The notes: generated by a model from the letters alone, not told the origin. 64,000 nt of DNA from Paraglaciecola arctica BSs20135 (GCF_000314995.1 NZ_BAEO01000067.1:22751-86750); one strand, 5' to 3'. Positions 8,803 to 18,453 are shown, counted from the first letter of the stretch. A program made the numbers and translations.

Positions 8803-9714
8803 ATGAATATACCTAAACGAATATTAGTGGTGATAAGCGGCAGACATACTGAACACCCGGCATTAGAACGAGCGTTAAAGTTTGCTGAGTTTAATGATGT
8901 ACATATCCACCTTTTTAACTCCATTTACGAACCAGTAATGGAATTAACCGATGTGTTATCCAGTGAACATCGCAAAGAGATGAAAAACCAATATATGGCA
9001 GACAGGTATTTATATATGGATACCCTAGCCGATATTTTGGATAAAAAAGGCATCAGTTGCAGTGTTAATGTGGCTTGGCATAGAGAATTACATGAAGCCA
9101 TAGAAGAAATTGTTGATGAACTTGAGCCCGACTTGGTTATCAAGCGGATCACAGCCGATAGATCTAATATCAACCCTTTTGCGATGCCAATTGACAGACA
9201 TTTACTGCGATATTGCAAAGCACCTATTTTACTGGTTAGAGATCCACATTGGCAGAACAAACCAATATTAGCGGCTATTGATCCCACTGCCACCGATAAA
9301 AAACACATAGCACTCAATCACAGCATACTCGAATATTCGAAAATGCTTGCCCATGTCACTAAAACGCAATTACACAGTGTGAATACTTTTGAGACTCCCA
9401 GCATGTCACCAAGCATGGATGTGGGTTGGGCTAATATCGACTTTGAGAGCATTAAGGTTGATTTCAGCAATGCCCATAAAAACAAAATGGAATCTTTGCT
9501 CAAAGAACATGATTTATTTATTAATCCTTATCATGTAATTGAAGGCCCTGCGGAAATGGCCATACCTAAAATAGCAAAAAAAATTGATGCACAGCTATTA
9601 ATTTTGGGAACGGTTGGCAGAACCGGTATGTCAGGCGCTTTTATTGGTAATACTGCAGAACATATTTTAGCGAACATGAACTGTGACATATTAACCCTAA
9701 AACCAACTTTATAA
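8803..9714 (+). CDS. Tandem-domain universal stress protein (UspE-like)
   Basis: A 303-residue cytoplasmic protein made of two Usp domains (about 4-150 and 155-300), as in E. coli UspE. The second domain keeps an ATP-binding-like signature near the C-terminus (LGTVGRTGMSGAFIGNTAE), whereas the first is degenerate. It is preceded by an exact FNR box and followed 21 bases later by a paralogue, so the two form an operon. In E. coli uspE lies next to fnr; here fnr is about 10 kb away on the same island. The likely role is protection in energy or oxygen limitation. Confidence 0.88.
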   Translation: MNIPKRILVVISGRHTEHPALERALKFAEFNDVHIHLFNSIYEPVMELTDVLSSEHRKEMKNQYMADRYLYMDTLADILDKKGISCSVNVAWHRELHEAIEEIVDELEPDLVIKRITADRSNINPFAMPIDRHLLRYCKAPILLVRDPHWQNKPILAAIDPTATDKKHIALNHSILEYSKMLAHVTKTQLHSVNTFETPSMSPSMDVGWANIDFESIKVDFSNAHKNKMESLLKEHDLFINPYHVIEGPAEMAIPKIAKKIDAQLLILGTVGRTGMSGAFIGNTAEHILANMNCDILTLKPTL

Positions 9715-9735
9715 TTAGCAGTTAGGAAATACACC

Positions 9736-10692
9736 ATGCAAACCATTAAAAAAATACTGGTAGATATCGATCCTGATAAACAAGAACAACTAGCACTAAG
9801 CAAGGCATTACAATTTGCTAAAAATAAACCAATTACCATCAAATTATTAAGCTGTCTGTATTATCCTTCTGTGGTGGCTAGTAATTTACTGAGCGTTAAA
9901 CAACTAAAAAAAGCTCAGGCAGAGATCATTAAAATCAATCAAAAAAAGTTAGATAAATTGATAAGCCAACACTCTCAAAGTAACGTGACCTTCGAGACGG
10001 AAGTGGTTTGGTATTCACCTATTTATCTGGCCATATTAAAAGTGGTAGACAACTTTAAACCCGATTTAGTGATAAAGGCCACTCATCAACATACAGTAAT
10101 AGCCAGGCGACTATTTACTCCAACAGATTGGTATTTACTCAAAGCCTGCCCAGTACCAATATTATTAGTTAAAAACCATAAATGGACTAAAAACACCTCG
10201 GTTGTAGCGGCCATCGATCCTGAACATAATTTAAGCGAAAAAAGTGAGTTAGACAAAAGTATTCTTAAAACAGGTTTTGCCATATCTTCAGGCCTAGAAA
10301 TGCCACTGCATGCATTACACTGCTTTGATCCTAGTTATTGGGATATATTACTTGAGGCAGTCGATAAAAGTGGCATGTGGGCAGATGTTTTTTCTTATGA
10401 CCAACAACAAAATGAACCCATGGTGCTTGAAAAATTACGTAATCAACATAATGTTAAATTTGCTGAAGAATGCTCTGAATATGTACCAAACAGCGCAAAC
10501 CAACATATTATTTCTGGTGATATAGACGATGTATTGCCGAAAACCTTAGATCAGCTTAAAGCAGGCATTCTAGTATTAGGTACCACCTATCGCACCGGCT
10601 TGTTGGGTAGCACTGCACAAAGGCTCATCGAAACGGTTGGCTGTGACTTGTTAGCAGTTAAACCCAAAGGCTTTGAAGCTCCATTTCATTAA
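9736..10692 (+). CDS. Second tandem-domain universal stress protein
   Basis: A 318-residue protein with two Usp domains, clearly a paralogue of the preceding gene (both begin with an IKKILV/PKRILVVI-type strand). The C-terminal signature LGTTYRTGLLGSTAQRL is present but lacks part of the glycine spacing of ATP-binding Usps. It is 21 bases downstream of its paralogue and should be co-transcribed from the FNR-controlled promoter. A hairpin at 10716-10746 follows. Confidence 0.85.
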   Translation: MQTIKKILVDIDPDKQEQLALSKALQFAKNKPITIKLLSCLYYPSVVASNLLSVKQLKKAQAEIIKINQKKLDKLISQHSQSNVTFETEVVWYSPIYLAILKVVDNFKPDLVIKATHQHTVIARRLFTPTDWYLLKACPVPILLVKNHKWTKNTSVVAAIDPEHNLSEKSELDKSILKTGFAISSGLEMPLHALHCFDPSYWDILLEAVDKSGMWADVFSYDQQQNEPMVLEKLRNQHNVKFAEECSEYVPNSANQHIISGDIDDVLPKTLDQLKAGILVLGTTYRTGLLGSTAQRLIETVGCDLLAVKPKGFEAPFH

Positions 10693-10715
10693 AAATTATT
10701 AAGATATTTATACCC

Positions 10716-10746
10716 AAACCTCCTTAAGCGCCGCTTTTGGAGGTTT
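10716..10746. terminator. Hairpin after the Usp operon, possible terminator
   Basis: AAACCTCC and GGAGGTTT form an 8-bp stem around a 15-base loop between convergent genes. No strong T-run follows on either strand, so terminator activity is only suggested. Confidence 0.4.
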
Positions 10747-10812
10747 GCAAAATATATAAAGGAATAAAGTGAAAAAACATGCAATAACGCAAAAACTAAT
10801 AATTAGATTTAC

Positions 10813-13119
10813 TTAGCGCTCTTGCACAAGCCTAAAGCCCAGATCGTTATTACGAACCTTTGTTGAATTTCTGAAACGGTAAGCCGAACGCAGAGCATCG
10901 GGTCTGGAAAGCCAGGAACCACCACGCAATACTCGCTGAGAACAATCGCCCTTACTCCAAGTTTCACCATTATTTGGAGCATCGATGTAGCTGTCATTCC
11001 AGCAATCCTGAGTCCATTCCCAAACATTACCGTGCATATCATGCAAACCAAATGGATTGGCTAAAAATGATTTTACCCGGTCGGTATTTTGGCGTTTTTT
11101 ACACTCACCTGAGAGATACCCATAACGGGCTTGTGAACAGTTAATAGTATAACCCCAACTGTATCTGGATGTTCTACCTGCACTTGCCGCATATTCCCAT
11201 TCTGCCTCACTAGGCAAACGATAGACATTACCCGAGGTTCTATTTAACCAGGGAATAAATTCATCGGTAATGTCCTTATAGCTAACATTTATGACGGGAC
11301 GATTATCTCTACCCCAGCCTTCATCATGTGGTTTATAACTACAGCCCCCTGCATCTAAACAAGCATCCCACTGAGTAAATGTGATTTCACTCTGGCTAAT
11401 ACTGAAGGCTTTAATATTGACAGTGTGAACGGGTTTTTCATTACTTTCACCACTGTCTGATCCCATCTGGAAACTACCGCCAGTGATTGCGACCATTTTT
11501 GGCAAGGGCACATTCAGCGCTTTTTGAGTTAACGCAATAGTTACATTATTATTACCACTGGCGACATCAATAGTCTCGATTTTATCCTGATATCCGGCTG
11601 CCATCAGCTTAATACGATACCGTCCTGGTATGAGTTTCATACCCGCCGAATAGCTTGGGTCAATGTCCAATAAAACGATTTGCGCATTTTCGGGCGTAGT
11701 TGTTATCCAAAGCTGCCCAGTTTCGAGGGGCTTCTGTATTTGCACGGTTTGAGGGACTATTTGAGGAACTAATTTAATTGTCACATTATTATCACCACTA
11801 CCAATATCAACAAATTCTATTTTATCTTGATAACCGCTTGCATGTACCTTAATACCATAGCGCCCCAATTTGAGTGACATACCCGACGAATAACTTGACT
11901 CAATATCCAATATAATCACTTGCGCATTATCTGGGGAGGTAGCGACCCATAACTGTCCTGTCGTTTCAGGTACCTGTTGTGGTGAGGTGGCAATAGGCTG
12001 CTCTAAAGCTTTGGCTATTGGTATTGATTGTGGTGTTACCTCGACTTGTTCTTGTTGAAAATGGTTAAAGCCATAATACCCACCACCAAGCAGGACCAAT
12101 GTAATAATAACTATAATGATTAATTTGAAACGCCCTGCCCCGGAAGTCGCTGATGTCGCTTCTTTAACCTGAGGTGCTGAAGAGTGACTAACATCTGGTA
12201 TTTGCAGTACGGTATTATCACCTGAGGAAAACAAAACAGTGTTATCGGATGACTCAGAGTCAGCAACAACATTGCTATCCCAGCTAGAAAGCCATGACGC
12301 TAAATCCTGAGGGCGCTGACTGGCTGATAATTTTAACCCCCAGTCTATTGCGCGAAGAAACCCTGAAGCCTGTGTTCCTTGGCTAAGAGGTTGATAATCA
12401 TCCTCAACCATACGTTGTACCGCATCACTGGGTTTATGTCCCTTTAAACAGTTATAAGCGACGGCTGCCAGAGCATAAATATCTGTCCATGGCCCAAATT
12501 TGGTGTTTTGACTGTATTGTTCGGGAGGCGCGAAACCTGGAGTGACCATAGAGGTAACAGTACGAGTTTGCCCACCAATGGATTGTCTGGCGGCTCCAAA
12601 ATCAATAAGAACAGGCGTCTCATTTTTACGAAACATAATGTTGTCAGGTTTGATATCACGGTGAAAAATATGGTTTCCATGTACCATCTGCAAACCCTTA
12701 AGCAACTCTTCAAGCAAAGCCCGAGTGGCCTGCTCACTAAAAGGCTTAGTCATTATCCGCTGAGTTAAGCTGCCGCCATCGCAGTACTCCATTACTATAT
12801 AAGCAGTACCGTTACCCTTAAAAAAACGATGGATCTTAACTATGTTAGGTGCATCAAATTGCGCAATAGTTTTAGCTTCATCGATAAACGCGTTTAAGCC
12901 CCAATCGAACCCTTCCTTTAGCGCAGGGCTTTTCGGAGCAATAGTAGTATCGCTTTGACGCATAGCAAAATCACTGGGCAGATACTCTTTTATCGCAACC
13001 CGCATATCGAGGTGTGTATCAATAGCCAAGTAGGTTATGCCAAAACCACCCTCACCGAGTTTTTTTTCAATCTGGTATTCATGTAACATGTACCCAGACT
13101 GAAGTGCGTGCAGTTCCAT
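10813..13119 (-). CDS. Hanks-type Ser/Thr kinase with two PEGA repeats and C-terminal FGE-sulfatase domain
   Basis: A 768-residue membrane kinase. The kinase domain (about 14-275) has the glycine loop LGEGGFGITY, the catalytic Lys in VAIKEYLP, HRDIKPDN and DFGAA. A single membrane segment (about 329-350) is followed by two PEGA repeats, each beginning GQLW and ending NNVTI (about 388-455 and 465-537). A formylglycine-generating-enzyme-like domain follows (about 543-765: GGSFQMGS, YRLPSEAEWEYAA, HGNVWEWTQD, RVLRGGSW). The outside part probably senses or binds cell-wall or surface ligands; such FGE domains in kinases are often non-catalytic. A PP2C phosphatase gene lies just upstream on the same strand, and secreted lipoproteins are divergent. 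Confidence 0.93.
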   Translation of the reverse strand: MELHALQSGYMLHEYQIEKKLGEGGFGITYLAIDTHLDMRVAIKEYLPSDFAMRQSDTTIAPKSPALKEGFDWGLNAFIDEAKTIAQFDAPNIVKIHRFFKGNGTAYIVMEYCDGGSLTQRIMTKPFSEQATRALLEELLKGLQMVHGNHIFHRDIKPDNIMFRKNETPVLIDFGAARQSIGGQTRTVTSMVTPGFAPPEQYSQNTKFGPWTDIYALAAVAYNCLKGHKPSDAVQRMVEDDYQPLSQGTQASGFLRAIDWGLKLSASQRPQDLASWLSSWDSNVVADSESSDNTVLFSSGDNTVLQIPDVSHSSAPQVKEATSATSGAGRFKLIIIVIITLVLLGGGYYGFNHFQQEQVEVTPQSIPIAKALEQPIATSPQQVPETTGQLWVATSPDNAQVIILDIESSYSSGMSLKLGRYGIKVHASGYQDKIEFVDIGSGDNNVTIKLVPQIVPQTVQIQKPLETGQLWITTTPENAQIVLLDIDPSYSAGMKLIPGRYRIKLMAAGYQDKIETIDVASGNNNVTIALTQKALNVPLPKMVAITGGSFQMGSDSGESNEKPVHTVNIKAFSISQSEITFTQWDACLDAGGCSYKPHDEGWGRDNRPVINVSYKDITDEFIPWLNRTSGNVYRLPSEAEWEYAASAGRTSRYSWGYTINCSQARYGYLSGECKKRQNTDRVKSFLANPFGLHDMHGNVWEWTQDCWNDSYIDAPNNGETWSKGDCSQRVLRGGSWLSRPDALRSAYRFRNSTKVRNNDLGFRLVQER

Positions 13120-13407
13120 TAAACAATTTCCATTAAAACTATAACCCTAGTAGTTATCTAACATTATGCCCGTGTCATATAATTCAATAACCTAGATCAA
13201 CATTACACAGGTATGTTGTTAAGCCATAATGACATATTTAAAACACATAAAAACAAGCGGCGTTTCGTTGAGGCTGTAATAATACCGACTCAATTCCTCC
13301 TCAACTATGATTGTATATTAAGCAGATCCCCTTAAGTAATGTAAAGAAATTTATCTCCTACATTGGGCCGCGTCATCGATGTATATATCAGCATCATTAC
13401 CTAGGCT
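13120..13407. other. Intergenic gap between phosphatase and kinase genes
   Basis: A 288-base gap with no gene. A half FNR-like sequence (CTAGATCAA near 13192) is present, but the other arm does not match. The kinase may have its own promoter here. Confidence 0.35.
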
Positions 13408-14259
13408 TTACCATTGCCAAGCCCCTAGAATTAATAACACAGCCACTAAAAACATAGATAACAGCATTGACACTGACGATGTAAAAAAAGAAAACTTGGA
13501 TGTTTTTCCCGAAGGCATTCCATGACGATAAACCATTACTGTTGCGTTATCTTGTTGGGGTTTCTGATATGTTGTGACCGCGTCGAGTAATAGTGCAACA
13601 GTTTTTTTAGGCTTGTCATTGCCAGCAACCAGACGAATAATATCTTCATCAGATAAGGTTTCAAGACCATCACTTGCCAACAATAAACAATCCCCTTTGA
13701 GCAATTCAAAAGCTGACTCTCGCAAATCGACATGTTTGATTTCATCGCCACTCACTGAAGAAAGTAGAGCATGTCGCTTCGGATCATTGGCAGCATCTTG
13801 TGCTGTCATTTGCCCCTGTTCCACTAACTTTTTGAACACCCCTGCCAATGAATGATCGGCATTCAAACGTTGTATTTTATTTTCACGTACCAGCCAAAGA
13901 GGTGAATCCCCTACACTCACCCAATAAATTGTATCACCAGACAAATGCACTGCCACAAGTGTAGTACCCATACCTTTAAGTTCAGCTGACTGCGATACTT
14001 TCTGTTGTATGGCCGAATTTGCCATTGTTAACCCAGTCTCTAGACGTTTATAACTAGGCGAGTCTATATGTTGACTAAAGCCCTGTACAAATTCCTCAAC
14101 AGCGAGAGAACTTGCTTGTTTCCCTGCCACATGCCCTCCCATACCATCACACAGTAAAAGTAATGTTTCATTACCAAACACTTTAATACTAAAAGAATCC
14201 TCCTGATAGTTTCGATCGCCTTGGATTTGGTCACCATAAAATGGCGGTTCATCGTTCAT
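13408..14259 (-). CDS. PP2C-family Ser/Thr protein phosphatase with C-terminal membrane anchor
   Basis: A 283-residue PPM/PP2C phosphatase. The metal-binding aspartates are in LLLCDGMGGH (about residue 37), VSVGDSP and QQDNATVMVY, and the RNYQEDS motif is near the N-terminus. A hydrophobic segment closes the protein (SMLLSMFLVAVLLILGAW), so it is tail-anchored in the inner membrane with its catalytic domain in the cytoplasm. It should remove phosphate from targets of the kinase encoded directly downstream on the same strand. The pairing resembles PppA/PpkA and PrpC/PrkC, but no type VI secretion genes are nearby. Confidence 0.92.
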   Translation of the reverse strand: MNDEPPFYGDQIQGDRNYQEDSFSIKVFGNETLLLLCDGMGGHVAGKQASSLAVEEFVQGFSQHIDSPSYKRLETGLTMANSAIQQKVSQSAELKGMGTTLVAVHLSGDTIYWVSVGDSPLWLVRENKIQRLNADHSLAGVFKKLVEQGQMTAQDAANDPKRHALLSSVSGDEIKHVDLRESAFELLKGDCLLLASDGLETLSDEDIIRLVAGNDKPKKTVALLLDAVTTYQKPQQDNATVMVYRHGMPSGKTSKFSFFTSSVSMLLSMFLVAVLLILGAWQW

Positions 14260-14573
14260 AAAAAGTCCTTACTAAGGGGCATAACCAATATTATTTTATC
14301 TATCATTAAAGTAACGGTCAGCCACGATTAATTTTCAACATCAGTTACACCAATTTACTAAAGCGACATAATAGTAAAGCTGGATGTTTGAATTCCCCTT
14401 CCAACCTAAGGATAAAGATCCTATTTATTGGAGTATTGAATTATCCCAGTCGTGGTTAACCCATAATAGAAATAAAGAGTTATTTTTATTAATTTATCTG
14501 CATTGCAACATTAGGTTATTTTAGCAATACTACATTTCAGTTTTATAGTGCACTTTAAAGGGATTGATTCAAA
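14260..14573. other. Divergent intergenic region
   Basis: A 314-base promoter region between the phosphatase (leftward) and secreted-protein genes (rightward). I see AT-rich promoter-like stretches but no recognisable operator or small gene. Confidence 0.4.
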
Positions 14574-15622
14574 ATGATTTTACGTTTATTGAGTGTTCTG
14601 CTAGTAAGTATCTGTTTTTCATTTGCTTGGGCAAAATCTGTAGAAGTCACAGGCTATGGATTCATTGAAAATAATAATATCGCAGATGCACGTAATGTTG
14701 CCATTGAAGATGCCAAACGAGTGGCGATCGAACAATTATTCGGAACTTATATCAGTGCCAGAACTGAAACCAACAATTTTAAAATTGCCTCTGAAAAAAT
14801 ATATTCCACTGCCAAAGGAAAATTAGATTCCTACGTTATTATTGAAGAAAGTAAATACGATGATAATACATTTAAAGTCAATATTGCCGCGACTATCGAT
14901 CAAAAAGCGGTCCGCGCCCATGTGGACAATCAACTAAATAGATACAATTGGTTAAAAAAACCTCGCATTATATTCAGTTCTTCCCAAGTCAGTGGCCGTG
15001 ATCGCTCTAATCTACAAAATGCCTTTGATACAGCGCTAAAAAAAGCTCTATTACAATCTGGCTTTACTTTACTTAGTAGCGACGTCGAGACACCTATTTA
15101 TGCAAGTTTCATACTTACATCCAACCTTGAAAGCAGCGTCGTCAGCGATGAATATCAAGGTATAAAAATAAAAACAACCAACTATTAGCCAATGTCGAAT
15201 TAGTTAGAAATCAAACCGCCATAGTTGTTTCAACGTCTGTGGAGTCAGCCCAAAAAGCCGGTGCATATAGTATCAATGCCATGAAAAAATTAGCCTCAGA
15301 TTTGGCTCAACGTATTGCCAAACGCATTAGCATTGACACAAATGATGCATGGTCGGGTAGCCATCAACAACCTGTCATTGTAGGAATTTCAGGAAACAAA
15401 TTACAAAGTGATAATATTATGGCCTATATGTCAAATTGGCTAGTCGGCATTGAAGATTCATCAGTCGAGTTACAAGATCAGCAACAAACAAAATTAGTGA
15501 TTGAATATCAGGGCTGGCCAGAACAGCTATTCGAACAATTAACCATTATGTCAAAGCAAAACACAGTGCCGTTTTCAATTGAAAAAATTCACGGTGACAG
15601 CATAGTTTTATCGGCAAAATAA
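14574..15622 (+). pseudogene. FlgT-N/LPP20-like secreted protein, broken by a -1 frameshift
   Basis: A signal peptide (LLSVLLVSICFSFAWA) leads into a FlgT N-domain/LPP20-like region with the pattern GYGFIENNNIADARNVAIED. The first frame ends at a TAG at 15186. The next frame, open from about 15150, continues sensibly (NNQLLANVELVRNQTAIVV) to 15622. The crossover falls in an A-rich run (ATAAAAATAAAAACAACC, about 15165-15180). Adding one A would restore a protein of about 349 residues. It could be a real inactivating deletion or a homopolymer sequencing error; no canonical slippery heptamer is in frame. It lies 26 bases before a CsgG-like lipoprotein gene, so the two probably form one secreted system. 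Confidence 0.72.
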
Positions 15623-15648
15623 ACCACATTATAAAAAGAGGATTTATC

Positions 15649-17643
15649 ATGAGAAAAGCATTACTCGCATCGGCTGTGGTGATTGGCCTGTCAGGTTGTG
15701 GCTCGACGACATCAAATGGAACACAAGAATTTAACACTGCTAACCAACTCGCAGGATCACAACAATACGATGAAGCTATTTCATACCTTAATCAGGCAAT
15801 AGCCAAAAATCCCAAGAATAAAACATTCTCCGCTAAATTAGCAGAAATAAGAGCGCAATATCTGCAAAGCTCAACGACAAAAATAAATGAGTTACTACAA
15901 GGTGATTCAAGCCAAAAAAATATCGTTCAGGCCCAGCAAATTGTAGATAGCCTAGAAAAAAACAAAATCGAATCAGATCAAGTTAATAAGTTAAAACAAC
16001 AAGTTAGTGTTCGCAACAACGCTTTAAATTTACGTGTTGTCTCTATGTACAAAGATGCAAAATACCAAATGGAGCAGAATAACTGGGTTGAAGCTCATGG
16101 GCTTCTATCACAAATATCGCAACTGTCTAATAATTATGAAGACGTTAAAACCCGTTTAAATACAGTAGAAGCAGAAGCATATAAAAACTATATGAATCAG
16201 GCTAATCGGGCAATTTCTCAAGAAGACTTTAAGTCTGCAAAGTCCAATTTACAAAACTTACTGCAAATTTCTCCCGACAATTCAGCGGCAAATAATTTAC
16301 TTCAACGTGTTCTTAAAAATGATAATGCCGCGTATTTTTTAAACAAAGCCCAAAGCGCCTATGAAAGACAAGAATGGGAGACCGTTATCTCACAGTGTCA
16401 GCGACTTACTGAATATCAAAATAACAATCAAAACTGCGCTGACATGCTTGTCGAAGCTAAAACTAAAGAATCTGAACAACTTTCATCAAAATTAATCGAC
16501 TCTATTAGTGAAGGTCGTTTTATAGAGGCTGTAAATATTTACAAAAGGTTGCAATCTCATAACGTCACAAAAGACAATAGATTAGATCAGCTTCGTGACA
16601 GTTTGTCACAACAAGCATTTTTCAGTGCTGGCACCTATAAGCAACAGGGTAATTTCGCAGTTTCATGGCATTTGCTTAAAGCAATAGCATCAATAAATTC
16701 AAATTACCCAGAGCTGTTTAATGAGATAAAACAAGTTGAAGATTCAATTTACACTCGCTCTAAACGGAAAATTGCGATATTCGACTTTACTAGCCCTATT
16801 GATAGCAGTGATTCTGGGGTAATTATTACTCAGAACCTGATTTCTCATATGTTCAATAATGCCAGTAATGACATAAGCATAATGGAACGAGCAAATCTGA
16901 AAACTATTGTTGAAGAAATGAAATTAGGTCAAATGGGCGTGATATCTGAAAGCTCAGCCAAAGAAATGGGACGAGTACACGGCATTGATTACGCAATAAT
17001 GGGCTCGGTATTATTGTACAAAGTGGATGGCAAAACAGAGTCAAGCACCAAAACCATACGTTACCAGGTAGGTGAAAAAATTGAAGATAACATCGATTAC
17101 CTAAACTGGAAGGCCGTCAACCCACAACCAAGTCCCGCAGAACTTAAAGCCGCTCCAAAAGCAAAAATCATGGTGCCAGAATACGGCGTAAGAGAATACA
17201 AGGTTACTGATACTAAAAAGGTGGGCTTCTTGCAATTAACCTTCAGAGTTGTCGATGCACAGACTGGAGAAAACACACTGGTTGACACAATCGAACGTAA
17301 ACTTGAAGAAAGTGACATTGCAAATGCAGGGGTGAGTGACGCGGGTATTGAATTTGATCCTATGGAAATATCCACAGATACAGAAATTTTACAGACATTA
17401 ACAGAACAAATTGTTGCTCATATGGGTGCGGCAGTACTGAAACCTTTAGAAAAATTAGAAACATCTTTGTTTAATGATGGCAAAGAAAGCGAGCGTCGCA
17501 TGCAATTTGAGGCTGCAGTTGAGTCTTATACTTATTCGATATTCAACGAAAAAGTTAAGTCGATCTCATCGTCTGCAGACTCCATCGAAGCGCAAAAACG
17601 CATTGATAATATATTGGCACGCTTTAGATTTAATATTAATTAG
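15649..17643 (+). CDS. CsgG/LpoB-like lipoprotein with N-terminal repeat region
   Basis: A 664-residue lipoprotein (lipobox LSGC, Cys17). Residues about 25-340 look like TPR-type helical repeats (for example YDEAISYLNQAIAKNPKN and FKSAKSNLQNLLQISPDN). A CsgG/LpoB-like domain follows, with RKIAIFDFTSP, NDISIMERANLKTIVEE and HGIDYAIMGSVLLYKVDG (about 375-465). It would sit on the inner face of the outer membrane. CsgG-fold lipoproteins form secretion pores or activate cell-wall enzymes, and the tetratricopeptide region suggests partner binding. It follows the frameshifted FlgT-like gene closely and has AGAGGAT before its ATG. Divergent kinase/phosphatase genes may control it. Confidence 0.83.
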   Translation: MRKALLASAVVIGLSGCGSTTSNGTQEFNTANQLAGSQQYDEAISYLNQAIAKNPKNKTFSAKLAEIRAQYLQSSTTKINELLQGDSSQKNIVQAQQIVDSLEKNKIESDQVNKLKQQVSVRNNALNLRVVSMYKDAKYQMEQNNWVEAHGLLSQISQLSNNYEDVKTRLNTVEAEAYKNYMNQANRAISQEDFKSAKSNLQNLLQISPDNSAANNLLQRVLKNDNAAYFLNKAQSAYERQEWETVISQCQRLTEYQNNNQNCADMLVEAKTKESEQLSSKLIDSISEGRFIEAVNIYKRLQSHNVTKDNRLDQLRDSLSQQAFFSAGTYKQQGNFAVSWHLLKAIASINSNYPELFNEIKQVEDSIYTRSKRKIAIFDFTSPIDSSDSGVIITQNLISHMFNNASNDISIMERANLKTIVEEMKLGQMGVISESSAKEMGRVHGIDYAIMGSVLLYKVDGKTESSTKTIRYQVGEKIEDNIDYLNWKAVNPQPSPAELKAAPKAKIMVPEYGVREYKVTDTKKVGFLQLTFRVVDAQTGENTLVDTIERKLEESDIANAGVSDAGIEFDPMEISTDTEILQTLTEQIVAHMGAAVLKPLEKLETSLFNDGKESERRMQFEAAVESYTYSIFNEKVKSISSSADSIEAQKRIDNILARFRFNIN

Positions 17644-17728
17644 TGTTGCGAAGTATCAAAAAATGCTCAGGTTTTAGTAACAATAATATTGAATCTGATT
17701 ATGGTAGAGATAACGTTAGGAATACTCC

Positions 17729-18067
17729 ATGAAATTGATAGTAGGAATTATTGCAGGGCTTGTAGTATTTAATAGCGCTGCAAATCAGAGTACTAACTCC
17801 GCTGGATCACTTAATAGTACAGAGTTAGTTAAAATCAAAAAGCATTATGAACAGTGCGTCTTTGAGAAAGGTAAGTTAATTTTGAAAAAGTCCAACTTAC
17901 GTGATGCGATGGATTTTGCTCCTTTAGCCTGTAAGAAAGATTTACTACAAGCAAAAAAATACTTCTTAGATCGTTCAATGAAGATTGAAGTTATTGAACA
18001 ATTGGTAGATTCGATAGAAGAAGGTATTAAAATTGATCTTGCTAATGAACTCATAAAAACATTTTAA
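17729..18067 (+). CDS. Small secreted hypothetical protein
   Basis: A 112-residue protein with a signal peptide (MKLIVGIIAGLVVFNSA). The mature part is helical and charged, with two cysteines (HYEQCVFEKGK and APLACKKDL) that could form a disulfide. AGGA at good spacing supports the ATG. It is 85 bases downstream of the CsgG-like gene and probably belongs to the same unit. I do not recognise the family. Confidence 0.65.
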   Translation: MKLIVGIIAGLVVFNSAANQSTNSAGSLNSTELVKIKKHYEQCVFEKGKLILKKSNLRDAMDFAPLACKKDLLQAKKYFLDRSMKIEVIEQLVDSIEEGIKIDLANELIKTF

Positions 18068-18093
18068 CTGTGTAGTAACCACATAAAGGATAA

Positions 18094-18142
18094 TTGAAGC
18101 AGTTAAATGTAACTTTCAAACGGTTAAATTTAATTGCTTCAA
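18094..18142. terminator. Long-stem hairpin after the CsgG unit
   Basis: TTGAAGCAGTTAAA pairs with TTTAATTGCTTCAA (one G-T wobble) across a 21-base loop, 26 bases after the small secreted protein gene. The weak T-run leaves its terminator role likely but not certain. Confidence 0.45.
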
Positions 18143-18331
18143 AGCCCCCTTTCATTATCCGCAAATGCAAAGGTTATGTTCACTCGAGAATAAGTCTATA
18201 TATGGCGCTAAGTTAAATACCAAGTTACATAACTTACCAATGCCACAATAGTTGCTCCATTCAAACTGTTGATCGCGCAGACCAAAACATTTTCCATGCA
18301 GCAAATACAACCAATCATGACCTAAACTAAA

Positions 18332-18350
18332 TAACCTGAACTCTGGATAA
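18332..18350 (+). repeat. Dispersed 19-mer, copy 2
   Basis: TAACCTGAACTCTGGATAA is identical at 18 of 19 bases to the copy at 8078-8096. The companion 16-mer lies at 18241-18256, but in the opposite order relative to the 19-mer compared with the 8.1 kb copy. Confidence 0.5.
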
Positions 18351-18383
18351 GCCATACCATTCAGCACCACTATTACTTATTTG

Positions 18384-18397
18384 ATCGAGGTCAATGT
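18384..18397. promoter_or_regulatory. FNR-type binding site upstream of lactate dehydrogenase gene
   Basis: TTGATCGAGGTCAA matches the FNR palindrome at nine of ten arm positions. It lies 56 bases before the GTG start of the D-lactate dehydrogenase gene, a fermentation gene expected under such control. Confidence 0.65.
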
Positions 18398-18453
18398 GCA
18401 AGTTAAGGTAAATTTTATAATACCATTCAGCCAACAGAATATGAGGTTTCCGC

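Larger units (their letters stand above)
18068..18453. other. Intergenic region with hairpin, repeat remnants and FNR-like box
   Basis: A 386-base gap holding a strong hairpin (18094-18142), two repeat modules shared with the 8.1 kb gap, and an FNR-like box (18384-18397) before the lactate dehydrogenase gene. A 71-codon leftward open frame across it has no support. Confidence 0.5.

Noticed and set aside
13192..13200. Half FNR-like site before the kinase gene
   Set aside because: The opposite arm does not match; only CTAGATCAA is present.
15239..15622. A separate gene starting with GTG at 15239
   Set aside because: The frame is already clearly coding upstream of that GTG, so it is the tail of the frameshifted FlgT-like gene.
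18155..18370. A 71-codon leftward open frame
   Set aside because: It overlaps repeat modules and a regulatory gap, has no ribosome-binding site and an unfamiliar, Cys/Trp-rich composition.
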